A DNA stretch of 64,000 bases from Salegentibacter sp. (GTDB taxonomy: Bacteria; Bacteroidota; Bacteroidia; Flavobacteriales; Flavobacteriaceae), in the NCBI GenBank assembly GCA_017795085.1, contig CP051246.1, forward strand, positions 1,800,514 through 1,864,513, given 5' to 3'. Shown one piece after another: positions 17,362-25,728 of the stretch. Numbering within the stretch: position 1 is the first letter of the stretch; each line of letters begins with the position of its first letter. The translations under genes and the position numbers were made by a program. Below the pieces are notes generated by a model. That model saw nothing but the letters and a program-made list of their open reading frames with translations. It was not told the DNA's origin and ran no database searches.

Positions 17362-18183
17362 ATGAAAAATTTACTACTAGTATTACTTATAATTAGCGGA
17401 TTTGGTCTACAGGCTCAAAAAGTAAAAGGCAGCCGAAATGTTATTACCGAACAAACCCGATTAAAATATTTTACTTCCGTAGAAATTCAGGGAGAATTTG
17501 AAGTTGGCTTATTAAAAGGCCAGGATGCGATGATGGAGGTTAGAGCTGATGATAACCTTCACAGTGTAATTCAGGCAGAAATTTCCAACGAGGTTCTATA
17601 CATTAAACCCACTAAAAATATCAAGCGGGCAAAATCCCTGGAAATAAACATTACTTTCCCCGAAACTATAAAACGTATTGTAATTTCAGATGATGTAGAA
17701 CTCGAATCCCTGCAAGATCTTTATTTAGAAGATGCTGAACTAAGAGTTAACGATAAAGCTAAAGCCTGGCTTACCCTTACTGCACAAAATTTTAAATTTT
17801 ATAACAGCGAAAAAGCAAAAGTAGAAATGAACCTTACCGCAGATGAAGCCTATTTTCAACTAAATAAAAGAAGTGAACTCGAGGCTCTGGTTAATGCGCC
17901 GGTTTTTAAGGTAGATTCTTATGAAAAAGCTTCAGCAAAAATAGAAGGAGAAATTGAAAAATTCACCCTTCGTGCTGAGCATAAAACAAAGTTTGACGGG
18001 AAAAATTTAACTGCAAAAAATGCCAGTATAATTGCTGAAGGCCGATCAAAAAATGAAATTGAAGTCTCCAAAAACCTTGAAATTACCGGAAAAGACCGTG
18101 CAGAAATTGAAGTGTACGGAAACCCAAAAATCGAAATGTTGGAGTTTACCGAAAATGCCCAGCTTTCAAAAAAAGAAAAATAA
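17362..18183 (+). CDS. exported DUF2807 (head-GIN domain) protein
   Basis: A 273-residue protein with a signal peptide (MKNLLLVLLIISGFGLQAQ). It has a right-handed, repetitive beta architecture typical of DUF2807: FTSVEIQGEFEVGLLKGQDA, then repeated short strands such as VEMNLTADEAYFQLNKRSEL and ITGKDRAEIEVYGNPKIE. It is predicted to sit in the periplasm or at the outer surface. DUF2807 proteins commonly accompany PadR/PspC genes in Bacteroidota and may act in envelope stress, but the function is unproven. An ATG three codons upstream (17353) is possible but lies very close to the promoter. Confidence 0.88.
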   Translation: MKNLLLVLLIISGFGLQAQKVKGSRNVITEQTRLKYFTSVEIQGEFEVGLLKGQDAMMEVRADDNLHSVIQAEISNEVLYIKPTKNIKRAKSLEINITFPETIKRIVISDDVELESLQDLYLEDAELRVNDKAKAWLTLTAQNFKFYNSEKAKVEMNLTADEAYFQLNKRSELEALVNAPVFKVDSYEKASAKIEGEIEKFTLRAEHKTKFDGKNLTAKNASIIAEGRSKNEIEVSKNLEITGKDRAEIEVYGNPKIEMLEFTENAQLSKKEK

Positions 18184-18412
18184 ACTAACTTGTTTTTTAT
18201 CCCAAACCTTCACTAATGCTTCTTAGATAAAGCATTCCCGGTTTTTTATCCTGTTATTTTTCAGATTTTTTTCCTAAAGTAAGATTACAGGACCTAAGTT
18301 TCACTAAAACCCTAAAAACAAGCCTTTGTCTAATTTTAGGATTCGAATTTCTTTGTGGTTATTTTTATGAAATTCCTTATTTTTTCAGTAATTTTAGGGA
18401 TATTCATAATGA

Positions 18413-18841
18413 ATGAAAACCAGTTATAAATTTCCCCCGCAAACGCAGATAGACCATCTTCCTCTAAAAGTTTCTAATTTACAAGTTTCCCTCAATTTCT
18501 TTTTTGGCTTGCCAGAGTTTGAAATTATCCAACCATTAAGGAAAGATGTTACTTTGACTTTAGCCGGTGGCTATTATCACCATATTGGATTAAATAGCTG
18601 GCATGGCAGTAATCCGGCACCTCAAAAAGCACCTGGCTTATATCATACTGCTATAAAATATCCAGCTCGAAAAAACCCGGCAAAAATTTACCATCGGTTA
18701 CAATATCATCAATATCCTTTAACCGGCACTGCTAACCATAGAGTTTCCGAAGCACTATATTTGAGTGATCCCGATAAAAACGGAAAACCTGGCATATTTA
18801 CAAAACAATTAAAATCAGAAAACCTTCTAAATCAAATATAA
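18413..18841 (+). CDS. VOC (glyoxalase/dioxygenase) superfamily protein, shortened
   Basis: The 142-residue protein resembles the N-terminal module of CatE-type catechol-2,3-dioxygenase-like proteins: IDHLPLKVSNLQVSLNFF, GGYYHHIGLNSWHG with a likely metal-ligand His, HRVSEALYLSDPDKNG. The expected helix after SLNFF is compressed. The end after DPDKNG is not the usual GIELYxDRP, so the last strand carrying the metal-ligand Glu appears lost. It may be a decayed gene or a divergent, non-metal member. It ends 2 bases before the next ATG, so it is probably cotranscribed with the SRPBCC gene. Confidence 0.6.
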   Translation: MKTSYKFPPQTQIDHLPLKVSNLQVSLNFFFGLPEFEIIQPLRKDVTLTLAGGYYHHIGLNSWHGSNPAPQKAPGLYHTAIKYPARKNPAKIYHRLQYHQYPLTGTANHRVSEALYLSDPDKNGKPGIFTKQLKSENLLNQI

Positions 18842-18843
18842 TT

Positions 18844-19293
18844 ATGAGAAAAATCATAAAAGAAATCCGTGTAGATAATAAAGGTGGAAAAGTTTTTAAC
18901 GCGCTTATTACCCCAAGCCTAATAAAAAAATGGTGGAGGGCCTCACAGGCTATTGTGGTACCAGATGAAGGTGGGACCTATGCCCTAACCTGGGGCGAAA
19001 ATATAGATAAACCCGAATATATTTCAACAGCCAAAATCACAGAATTTAAGCCAAATATAAAACTAGCTTTAAGCGAATACACTTACTTAAAACATCATGA
19101 ATATCTTCCGTTTAAAGCTAACTTTAAGGTAAAATTTACAATTGAGTGTTTTAATAATTACTGTGTGCTTTCTGTAGCGCATACCGGTTTCCCAAACGAA
19201 AAAGTTGTAGATGATTTTTATGCCGATTGTGAGCAAAGTTGGGTAGAAAGGCTGGAAGCTATTAAAAAAATTTCTGAAGAATCAATAAGCTAA
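18844..19293 (+). CDS. SRPBCC (AHSA1-like) domain protein
   Basis: The 149-residue protein has the START/AHSA1 ligand-binding fold pattern: IRVDNKGGKVFNALITPSLIKKWW near the N-terminus, a GGTYALTWGEN strand and a C-terminal helix (DFYADCEQSWVERLEAIKKI). These small cytosolic proteins bind hydrophobic ligands or modify stress responses. No specific substrate is visible. It starts directly after the VOC-type gene. Confidence 0.82.
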   Translation: MRKIIKEIRVDNKGGKVFNALITPSLIKKWWRASQAIVVPDEGGTYALTWGENIDKPEYISTAKITEFKPNIKLALSEYTYLKHHEYLPFKANFKVKFTIECFNNYCVLSVAHTGFPNEKVVDDFYADCEQSWVERLEAIKKISEESIS

Positions 19294-19496
19294 AGGTATT
19301 TTGCTCGCCGGTGGAAATAAAATTAACGAGTCCTAGGGTATTTTACTAGTATTTAATTTGATGTTTTTATCTCCTGCAAAGTTTTTTATCCGTAATCATC
19401 AGGATGTATACCCCTTAGTCTGCTAGCGTAGTATTCATTAAAATTATCAAGCTTCAAAAAGATTTGCTACCTTCATTTATAAAATGAGCTTAAACT

Positions 19497-20570
19497 ATGC
19501 GTAAAAGTCATAAACAATTACTTTATCCCCTGGTAGCATTAATCCTCGGAAGTTATTTTTTATTTAATGGCCTGGTAGAAGCCAAAGGCTTTTTAGCTCC
19601 TTTGGTTACTGCAATTATTTTGACGCTCTTATTAATTCCCTTGGGGAACTTAATAGAAAAGAAAATAAACAGGACATTTGCTTCACTACTTAGTACTGTT
19701 CTACTGCTTATTTTTTCAATAGGAGTATTTAGTCTTCTATCCTTTCAAATTAAAAATTTTATAGATAGTTGGGATGAGATTCAACAAAATATGCAACCCA
19801 AAGTTAATCAGCTTATTTCCTACATTTACGAACATACTTCCCTTACCCAGGAAAATCTGGAAGAATACAAAGAAAAAAATGATATAAGTAGTATAATTGG
19901 CAGCGGGGATTCAGGAAAAAAAGCATTTAATTTTTTAAATTCAGTCACCGGATTTTTAAGTAATTATCTACTCACTTTTATTTATATTTTCTTTCTGCTA
20001 AATTACCGAAGTCGGTTTAAGAAATTCCTGCTGAAGCTTTTTTCCGGTACTAAAAATCAGGAAGTAAAAAATATAATCAATAAAACTGCTTCTATTGCTC
20101 AATTCTATTTACGCGGGAAATTAATTTTAATCTCCATTTTATCAGTGTTATATAGCATTGGACTGGGAATCTCAGGTGTTGATAATTTTATTCTAATTGC
20201 CGTAATTGCAGCATTCTTAACCTTAATCCCGTTTATTGGGAATATTATAGGGATGGGTCTGGCTGTTTTATTTGGTTACCTTACTCAAGGAGAAACCAGC
20301 GTGCTAATAGGAGTGATTTTAACTTTCACCATTGTGCAATTTGTAGAAAGTTATGTCCTTGAACCATTTATTGTAGGCGACAAAGTTGATATTCATCCAT
20401 TTTTTGTAATCCTGGCTATTATTCTTGGAAATATGGTTTGGGGCGTTATAGGAATGATTTTGGCAATTCCCGTGTTAGGGATTTTAAATGTTATTTTCAG
20501 GCATGTCCCTTCGCTAAAAGCCCTGGGATATTTATTAAGTACCGAAAAAGATACACAAGCTAATTCCTAG
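19497..20570 (+). CDS. AI-2E family transporter (PerM/YdiK-like)
   Basis: A 357-residue polytopic membrane protein with the family's two N-terminal helices, a soluble helical insert (about residues 65-150), and then the conserved C-terminal membrane core with IAAFLTLIPFIGNIIG (about 240) and FVESYVLEPFIVGDKVDIHPF. The PFIG and ESxxLxPxIxG-type motifs mark AI-2E exporters and Na+/H+ antiporter relatives. The substrate cannot be predicted. It is followed after 12 bases by the DUF1853 gene, likely in one transcript. Confidence 0.9.
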   Translation: MRKSHKQLLYPLVALILGSYFLFNGLVEAKGFLAPLVTAIILTLLLIPLGNLIEKKINRTFASLLSTVLLLIFSIGVFSLLSFQIKNFIDSWDEIQQNMQPKVNQLISYIYEHTSLTQENLEEYKEKNDISSIIGSGDSGKKAFNFLNSVTGFLSNYLLTFIYIFFLLNYRSRFKKFLLKLFSGTKNQEVKNIINKTASIAQFYLRGKLILISILSVLYSIGLGISGVDNFILIAVIAAFLTLIPFIGNIIGMGLAVLFGYLTQGETSVLIGVILTFTIVQFVESYVLEPFIVGDKVDIHPFFVILAIILGNMVWGVIGMILAIPVLGILNVIFRHVPSLKALGYLLSTEKDTQANS

Positions 20571-20582
20571 GTTCTCTACAAT

Positions 20583-21413
20583 ATGAAAAACAGGTTAGAG
20601 AAACAGTTAAACGGTTTTCTGAATACCCCATCACTTTGGGAAAATGAGTTTGCGGGAATTCAGCAATTTTCTTTACCATTACAAATCGCTGTTGACTCAC
20701 TTAATCCGTTAGAAAATCTACCTTCCTTACAGCACAATTTTGTGTTGGGAAAGCGAATGGAAAGTTTTTTTGAACTGCTACTTCAGTATTCAGAAAACTA
20801 TGAAATACTTGCAGTCAACACACAACTTTTTCGTGAAAAAATAACCATAGGTGAACTCGATTTTCTGCTGAAAAACCTAAAAAACAATTCAGTATTGCAC
20901 ATAGAAATGGTTTACAAATTCTATTGTTACGATCCTTCTTTTAAAGAAGAAAATCAACGTTGGATTGGTCCCAACCGAAGAGACACCCTGTTGAGAAAAA
21001 TCGAAAAACTAAAATATCGGCAATTTCCTTTGTTGTTTGAAGCTGAAAGCCGGGAATTTCTTCAAGAATTCAATCTGCAAGCTGAAAATTTTAAACAATT
21101 AAGCTGCTTTAAAGCCAATTTGTTTTTACCTAAATATTCGGTAAAAACCGACTTCTCTATGCTCAACAAAAATTGCGTGGCAGGTTATTACATTTCATTA
21201 TCCGAATTCCTTACACCCCACTATAAAAACCAACAATTTTATATTCCCCAAAAACAAGACTGGCCTATTGCCCCGGGATATGGTGACACCTGGTTTCCTT
21301 ACTTGAAAATTCTTCCTGAAATTGAAAAAAACCTGAATTCTAAAAAATCGCCGTTGGTGTGGATGAAAAAAGAAACCGGTCAATATGAGCGTTTTTTTGT
21401 AGTTTGGTGGTAA
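20583..21413 (+). CDS. DUF1853 family protein
   Basis: A cytosolic protein of 276 residues with the DUF1853 pattern: LGKRMESFFELLLQYSENYEIL, GELDFLLKN, and a downstream nuclease-like core LHIEMVYKFYCYDPSF. The arrangement E-x-D-F...E-x-K resembles PD-(D/E)XK folds, although catalysis is unproven. It ends in an aromatic tail (YERFFVVWW). It lies between the AI-2E transporter and a TauE/SafE exporter, with no clear functional link. Confidence 0.85.
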   Translation: MKNRLEKQLNGFLNTPSLWENEFAGIQQFSLPLQIAVDSLNPLENLPSLQHNFVLGKRMESFFELLLQYSENYEILAVNTQLFREKITIGELDFLLKNLKNNSVLHIEMVYKFYCYDPSFKEENQRWIGPNRRDTLLRKIEKLKYRQFPLLFEAESREFLQEFNLQAENFKQLSCFKANLFLPKYSVKTDFSMLNKNCVAGYYISLSEFLTPHYKNQQFYIPQKQDWPIAPGYGDTWFPYLKILPEIEKNLNSKKSPLVWMKKETGQYERFFVVWW

Positions 21414-21444
21414 GCTTTACTCACAACGATAACATACTACCACA

Positions 21445-22206
21445 ATGGCAATTTTTGAACAAATTGAAATCTGGATTTTAATCCTGCTCTTTATTTTTGG
21501 AATTATTGCTTTTATATTATCTACAATATCGGGAGGTGGAGGTGCACTTATTCTAGTCCCGGTTTTAAATGGGTTAATAGGAACTTCGCAAACTGCGCCT
21601 GTACTAAACCTAGGCACTTTTATCGGGCGACCTTCCAGGTTAATTATCTTTAGGAGACATATCAATTGGAGGGTTTTCTGGTATTATGTACCCGCAGCCC
21701 TTTTTGGAGCCTGGATTGCTGCCTGGCTTTTTAGCAGGTTTAGTATTGCATGGTTACAAATCTTAGTAGGCTTATTTCTTATCAGCACTGTATTTCAATA
21801 TCGGTTCGGAAAAAGAGAGCGAAGTTTCAATATGAAACTCTGGTATTTTATCCCTTTGGGATTTATAGTTTCAGTATTGGGCACTATAATTGGCGCCCTT
21901 GGCCCTATTTTAAATCCGTTTTACTTAAATATAGGACTTAAAAAAGAAGAACTTATCGCAACGAAAACAGCTAATTCTTTTTTTATGGGTATTGCCCAAA
22001 TTGGCAGTTATAGCTTTTTCGGGTTACTTTATACCGAATTATGGATATACGGAATTAGCCTTGGCCTCGGGGCTACCCTCGGAAATATTATAGGTAAAAG
22101 ATTTCTCGTCAAGATGAAAAGCAGTACTTTTAGAAAGCTCCTCATCACTTTAATGGTAATTAGCGGTTTTATTCTTCTTTATAAACAACTTAGCACCTTA
22201 CTTTAA
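21445..22206 (+). CDS. TauE/SafE family sulfite/organosulfonate exporter-like membrane protein
   Basis: A 253-residue polytopic protein with about seven to eight TM helices. The family signature is the repeated glycine-rich turn: STISGGGGALILVPVL near residue 30 and a second inverted half with VLGTIIGALGPILNPF at about 145. The family moves sulfite, sulfoacetate or related anions out of cells. The substrate is not determined here. It lies 31 bases downstream of the DUF1853 gene. Confidence 0.88.
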   Translation: MAIFEQIEIWILILLFIFGIIAFILSTISGGGGALILVPVLNGLIGTSQTAPVLNLGTFIGRPSRLIIFRRHINWRVFWYYVPAALFGAWIAAWLFSRFSIAWLQILVGLFLISTVFQYRFGKRERSFNMKLWYFIPLGFIVSVLGTIIGALGPILNPFYLNIGLKKEELIATKTANSFFMGIAQIGSYSFFGLLYTELWIYGISLGLGATLGNIIGKRFLVKMKSSTFRKLLITLMVISGFILLYKQLSTLL

Positions 22207-22241
22207 ATCAATCCAAACGTGCTTACTTTAATTTTCTCCAC

Positions 22242-22270
22242 AAAAAAAGCCCTCCGTTTCCGAAGGGCTC
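22242..22270 (-). terminator. terminator of tRNA-His
   Basis: AGCCCTTCGGAAACGGAGGGCT on the minus strand forms a stem of eight or so pairs with a small loop and is followed by seven T residues. It lies six bases past the end of tRNA-His. Confidence 0.8.
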
Positions 22271-22276
22271 ATAAAG

Positions 22277-22350
22277 GGTGGAAGACCGGGTTCGAACCGG
22301 CGACCTCTGGAACCACAATCCAGCGCTCTAACCAGCTGAGCTACGACCAC
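22277..22350 (-). tRNA. tRNA-His (GTG)
   Basis: The cloverleaf reads on the minus strand: D arm GCTC/GAGC, anticodon arm CTGGA-TTGTGGT-TCCAG with anticodon GTG, and T arm with TTCGAAC. An extra G is available at position -1 (22351), paired with discriminator C73, as expected for tRNA-His. The CCA is not encoded. The acceptor stem reads GTGGTCG against CTTCCAC, so pairs 5:68 and 6:67 are mismatched. This is unusual for a sole functional copy. Confidence 0.9.
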
Positions 22351-22426
22351 CATTTAAATTGCGGTTGCAAATGTAATTTATTTCTATCATTTCCCAAAGA
22401 AAAATATGCATTTCAAGTGCTATTTT

Positions 22427-23143
22427 TTATAAAAGATCAAAAACAGAATTTACGGCAATATGACGCCCGGCCGTAAACCCCTCAGCATGATCGGTATTAA
22501 TAAGCCGGCCAAGATTTCTTGCCCGATAGGTTATACTCTCTAAAAAATTGCTACTGGAGATTGGAGTAGCCGGTTCTTTACTTTTTTTATCAAAAAATTG
22601 GGTTTTATAAGCTTTAACCGCCTCCATTTTAATATCGATATAGCCTGAAATATCAATAACCACATCAGGTTCCAATTCTTTCCATTGTATATAATGCAAT
22701 ACGTGCCTGGGGCGCCAGGCTTCTTGATTTTCACCATTATAAATGGTTTCAATACGTCGTAAACCACTTAAGAAACAAGCATCACTTACTAGTTTAGCAC
22801 CTTTACCGTGATCTATATGCCGATCATCTACGGCATTACATAAAACAATTTCAGGCCTATATTTTCTTAAAATTTTAATTACTTCCAATTGATGCGAAGT
22901 ATTGTTTTCAAAAAAGCCATCGCTGAATTCCAGGTTTTCCCTTACCGAAACCCCTAAAATATCAGCCGCAACCTTAGCTTCCTTTTCTCTTATTTCTGCC
23001 GAACCCCGGGTTCCCAATTCACCGCGGGTTAAATCTAAAATACCGGCTTTTTTTCCCCGGTCTATTTCTTTGGCAAGTGTGCCAGAGCAACTTAATTCTA
23101 CATCATCGGGATGTGCTCCTACCGCCAGTATATCTAATTTCAT
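22427..23143 (-). CDS. bshB1: BshB1, bacillithiol biosynthesis N-acetylglucosaminyl-malate deacetylase
   Basis: LmbE-like zinc deacetylase of 238 residues. Metal site: AHPDDVELSCSGT (His and Asp near residue 13) and HIDHGKG (about 112). Also typical is LDLTRGELGTRGSAEIREKEA. BshB1 removes the acetyl group of GlcNAc-malate before cysteine addition in bacillithiol synthesis, a low-molecular-weight thiol used by many Bacteroidota and Firmicutes. bshA and bshC are not in this window. It is followed by tRNA-His on the same strand. Confidence 0.93.
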   Translation of the reverse strand: MKLDILAVGAHPDDVELSCSGTLAKEIDRGKKAGILDLTRGELGTRGSAEIREKEAKVAADILGVSVRENLEFSDGFFENNTSHQLEVIKILRKYRPEIVLCNAVDDRHIDHGKGAKLVSDACFLSGLRRIETIYNGENQEAWRPRHVLHYIQWKELEPDVVIDISGYIDIKMEAVKAYKTQFFDKKSKEPATPISSSNFLESITYRARNLGRLINTDHAEGFTAGRHIAVNSVFDLL

Positions 23144-23223
23144 AAATTTAATTTCCTATCATTTCCACAAAGGTGGAAATCTATTATTTCTCAGTTTGAC
23201 ACCTAAATTTCGAATTTCTTACA

Positions 23224-24378
23224 TCAACCTCTAACTTTTTCCAAAGCCTGCTTTAAATCCTCCATCAAATCTTCTTTTTCCTCAATTCCGACTGAAAATC
23301 GCATCAAACCATCTTTAATTCCTTGAGCAGTGCGTTCCTCAGGTGTGAGTAATCCATGAGAAGTCACCGCCGGCAACAAAATGGTAGACTCCACGCCCGC
23401 CAGGCTCATAGAAGGTTTTATCAAATTCAGTTTTTTCTGAAAAAGCTTATAATCAAGTCCTTCCTGAAGTTCAAAAGAAAGCATGCCTCCAAAACCTTTC
23501 ATTTGAGATTTTGCCAGTTCATAATCGGGGTGTGAAGACAAACCAGGATAATAAACTTTGGCTATTCCATCCTGTCCTTCCAGAAATTCAGCTAGAGCAA
23601 GCGCATTTTCGTTTTGCGCTTTTACCCGTAGACCTAAGGTTTTCAGACTACGCTCTAACATCCAAACCGTAAAATCGCTTAAACTTCCGCCGAAATTTTT
23701 AGCCAATTGAAAAATCTTATCGATATGTGCTTCAGAAGCAATAGCGGTTCCCGCCGAAATATCGCTATGTCCCCCCATATATTTGGTAGCCGAATGAATA
23801 ACCACATCAATTCCTAAATCCATAGGATTTTGATTTACCGGTGAGGCAAAGGTGTTGTCTATCATACTTACCAAACCGTGCTTTTTTGCAAGATTGGCTA
23901 CAGCGCTCACATCGGTTAACGTAAGTAGTGGGTTTGAAGGCGTCTCAATATAAATTACTTTGGTATTTTTCTTTATTTCAGCTTCAAAAGAATCGGTTTT
24001 AGAATCTTTAGTAAACGAAAACTCAATCCCGAATTTTTCAAATTCTTCTGTAACTAAATTACTCGTCCCACCATAAAGTGTATTCTGAAAGACTACATGA
24101 TCCCCTTTATGTAAAAATGCCATAAGCGAAGTACTTACCGCAGCCATTCCGCTTCCGAAGATCAAAGCCGCTTCTCCATGTTCAAGAGCAGACACTTTTT
24201 TAGCCAAAGCCTCTTGATTTGGTGTATTAAAATACCTTGGATAGCGTTTTTGCTCCACACCTTCGTAAGCATAAGAAGTAGCCATATATAAAGGAGAAAC
24301 AGCACCCTGAAATTGCTTATCTTCAAGTTCGCCGATATGGGTACAAATTGTATTTAAACCGAGTTGTTTTTTTGACAT
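23224..24378 (-). CDS. trans-sulfuration family PLP enzyme (cystathionine gamma-synthase/gamma-lyase-like)
   Basis: A 384-residue Cys/Met-metabolism PLP enzyme. Visible: SPLYMATSYAYEGVEQKRYPRYFNTPN, the phosphate-binding GSGMAAVSTSLMAF, YGGTSNLV, and the Schiff-base lysine in HSATKYMGGHSD (about residue 200). The C-terminal substrate loop GGxxSFEL and LAGVESTILLPAVTSH is intact. It could be cystathionine gamma-lyase, gamma-synthase or methionine gamma-lyase, and the sequence alone does not separate them. I chose MSKKQLGLNT (24378), because the 13 residues upstream look non-conserved. Confidence 0.88.
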   Translation of the reverse strand: MSKKQLGLNTICTHIGELEDKQFQGAVSPLYMATSYAYEGVEQKRYPRYFNTPNQEALAKKVSALEHGEAALIFGSGMAAVSTSLMAFLHKGDHVVFQNTLYGGTSNLVTEEFEKFGIEFSFTKDSKTDSFEAEIKKNTKVIYIETPSNPLLTLTDVSAVANLAKKHGLVSMIDNTFASPVNQNPMDLGIDVVIHSATKYMGGHSDISAGTAIASEAHIDKIFQLAKNFGGSLSDFTVWMLERSLKTLGLRVKAQNENALALAEFLEGQDGIAKVYYPGLSSHPDYELAKSQMKGFGGMLSFELQEGLDYKLFQKKLNLIKPSMSLAGVESTILLPAVTSHGLLTPEERTAQGIKDGLMRFSVGIEEKEDLMEDLKQALEKVRG

Positions 24379-24489
24379 TTTTGTATTGCTCTTTAAAATT
24401 CGCCCTAAATTAATCATAAGCCTTCAAATTCCCATTATTTGGGCTATTTTTCTTGACTTTTATATCTTTAAACCAAAACCACACATAAG

Positions 24490-25728
24490 ATGAAAAAACT
24501 ATTTTTCAATATAAAAGAATTACTTCAGGTTCGTGAACCGGGAATAACTAAGGTTTCGGGAACCGCCATGAAAAAATTGCCCATTATTAAAAATGCCTGG
24601 TTATTAGTTGAAAATGATAAAATAACCGATTTTGGGGAGATGAATTCCCTGCCGGAAATCGAAACTGATGAGCGTATTAATGCTGAAGGAAAATTTATTT
24701 TGCCCGGCTGGTGTGACTCTCATACGCATATTGTTTACGCAGGAAACCGAGAACAGGAGTTTGCCGACAGGATTAACGGACTTTCTTATGCTGAAATTGC
24801 CAAACGTGGTGGCGGGATTCCAAATTCAGCGAAAACTTTACAGGCTACTCCTGAAGAAGAAATTTACCGTCAATCGGCTGAGCGTTTAGAAGAAGTTATG
24901 AAACAAGGTACCGGTGCTGTTGAGATTAAATCGGGGTATGGCTTAGATGAAGAAGGCGAGTTAAAAATGCTGCGGATTATTAAAAAACTTCAGCAAAAAT
25001 ACGATTTACCTATAAAAAGTACCTTTCTTGGCGCACACGCCCTCCCCCCGGAATATAAAGAAAATCGAGAAGCATATGTACAAATGGTTATTGATAAAAT
25101 CCTGCCGAAAGTTGCTAAACACAAACTTGCCGATTATATTGACATTTTTTGTGAAGAAGGGTATTTCACCGTTGAAGACACCCATAAATTACTTTCGGCA
25201 GGGAAAAAATTTGGATTAAAGCCAAAAATCCACGTCAATCAATTTCAAGCTATTGGCGGCGTTCAGGCCGGAATAGAACATCAAGCATTAAGTGTAGACC
25301 ATTTAGAAGTTATGCCTTCCGAAGATATAAAAAGTTTGCAGGCCACCTCTACAATGCCCGTTGCCCTCCCCTGCTGCTCTTTATTTTTAAGTATACCCTA
25401 CACACCGGCGCGGGAAATTATAGATTCCGGTTTGCCGCTTGCCCTTGCCACCGATTTTAACCCCGGTAGTAGCCCTACCGGAAATATGAATCTGGTGGTT
25501 TCCCTGGCTTGTATTAAAATGAATATGACCCCGGAAGAGGCTATAAATGCCGCAACCATTAACGGTGCTTATGCTATGGAACTCAGCCAAACCCACGGCT
25601 CAATTACCAAAGGAAAACAGGCCAATTTCATTCTTACAAAAGAAATTCCTTCATACACCTTCCTACCCTACGCTTTTGGTACCAATTCTATCGAGAAAGT
25701 TTATATTAATGGTAAAGCAATTCAATAA
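24490..25728 (+). CDS. hutI: imidazolonepropionase
   Basis: Third enzyme of histidine degradation, hydrolysing imidazolone-5-propionate to formiminoglutamate. It is a 412-residue metal-dependent amidohydrolase. Metal ligands are visible in DSHTHIVYAGNRE (about residue 77), the central GAHALPPEY (about 182), HVNQFQAIGG and ALATDFNPGSSPTGN (about 320). The stop codon shares a base with the hutG start (TAATG), so the two are translationally coupled. hutH and hutU are not next to it. Confidence 0.95.
   Translation: MKKLFFNIKELLQVREPGITKVSGTAMKKLPIIKNAWLLVENDKITDFGEMNSLPEIETDERINAEGKFILPGWCDSHTHIVYAGNREQEFADRINGLSYAEIAKRGGGIPNSAKTLQATPEEEIYRQSAERLEEVMKQGTGAVEIKSGYGLDEEGELKMLRIIKKLQQKYDLPIKSTFLGAHALPPEYKENREAYVQMVIDKILPKVAKHKLADYIDIFCEEGYFTVEDTHKLLSAGKKFGLKPKIHVNQFQAIGGVQAGIEHQALSVDHLEVMPSEDIKSLQATSTMPVALPCCSLFLSIPYTPAREIIDSGLPLALATDFNPGSSPTGNMNLVVSLACIKMNMTPEEAINAATINGAYAMELSQTHGSITKGKQANFILTKEIPSYTFLPYAFGTNSIEKVYINGKAIQ

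Noticed and set aside
24379..24489. SAM or other riboswitch upstream of the trans-sulfuration enzyme
   Set aside because: The space to the divergent hutI is about 110 bases and shows no recognisable aptamer.
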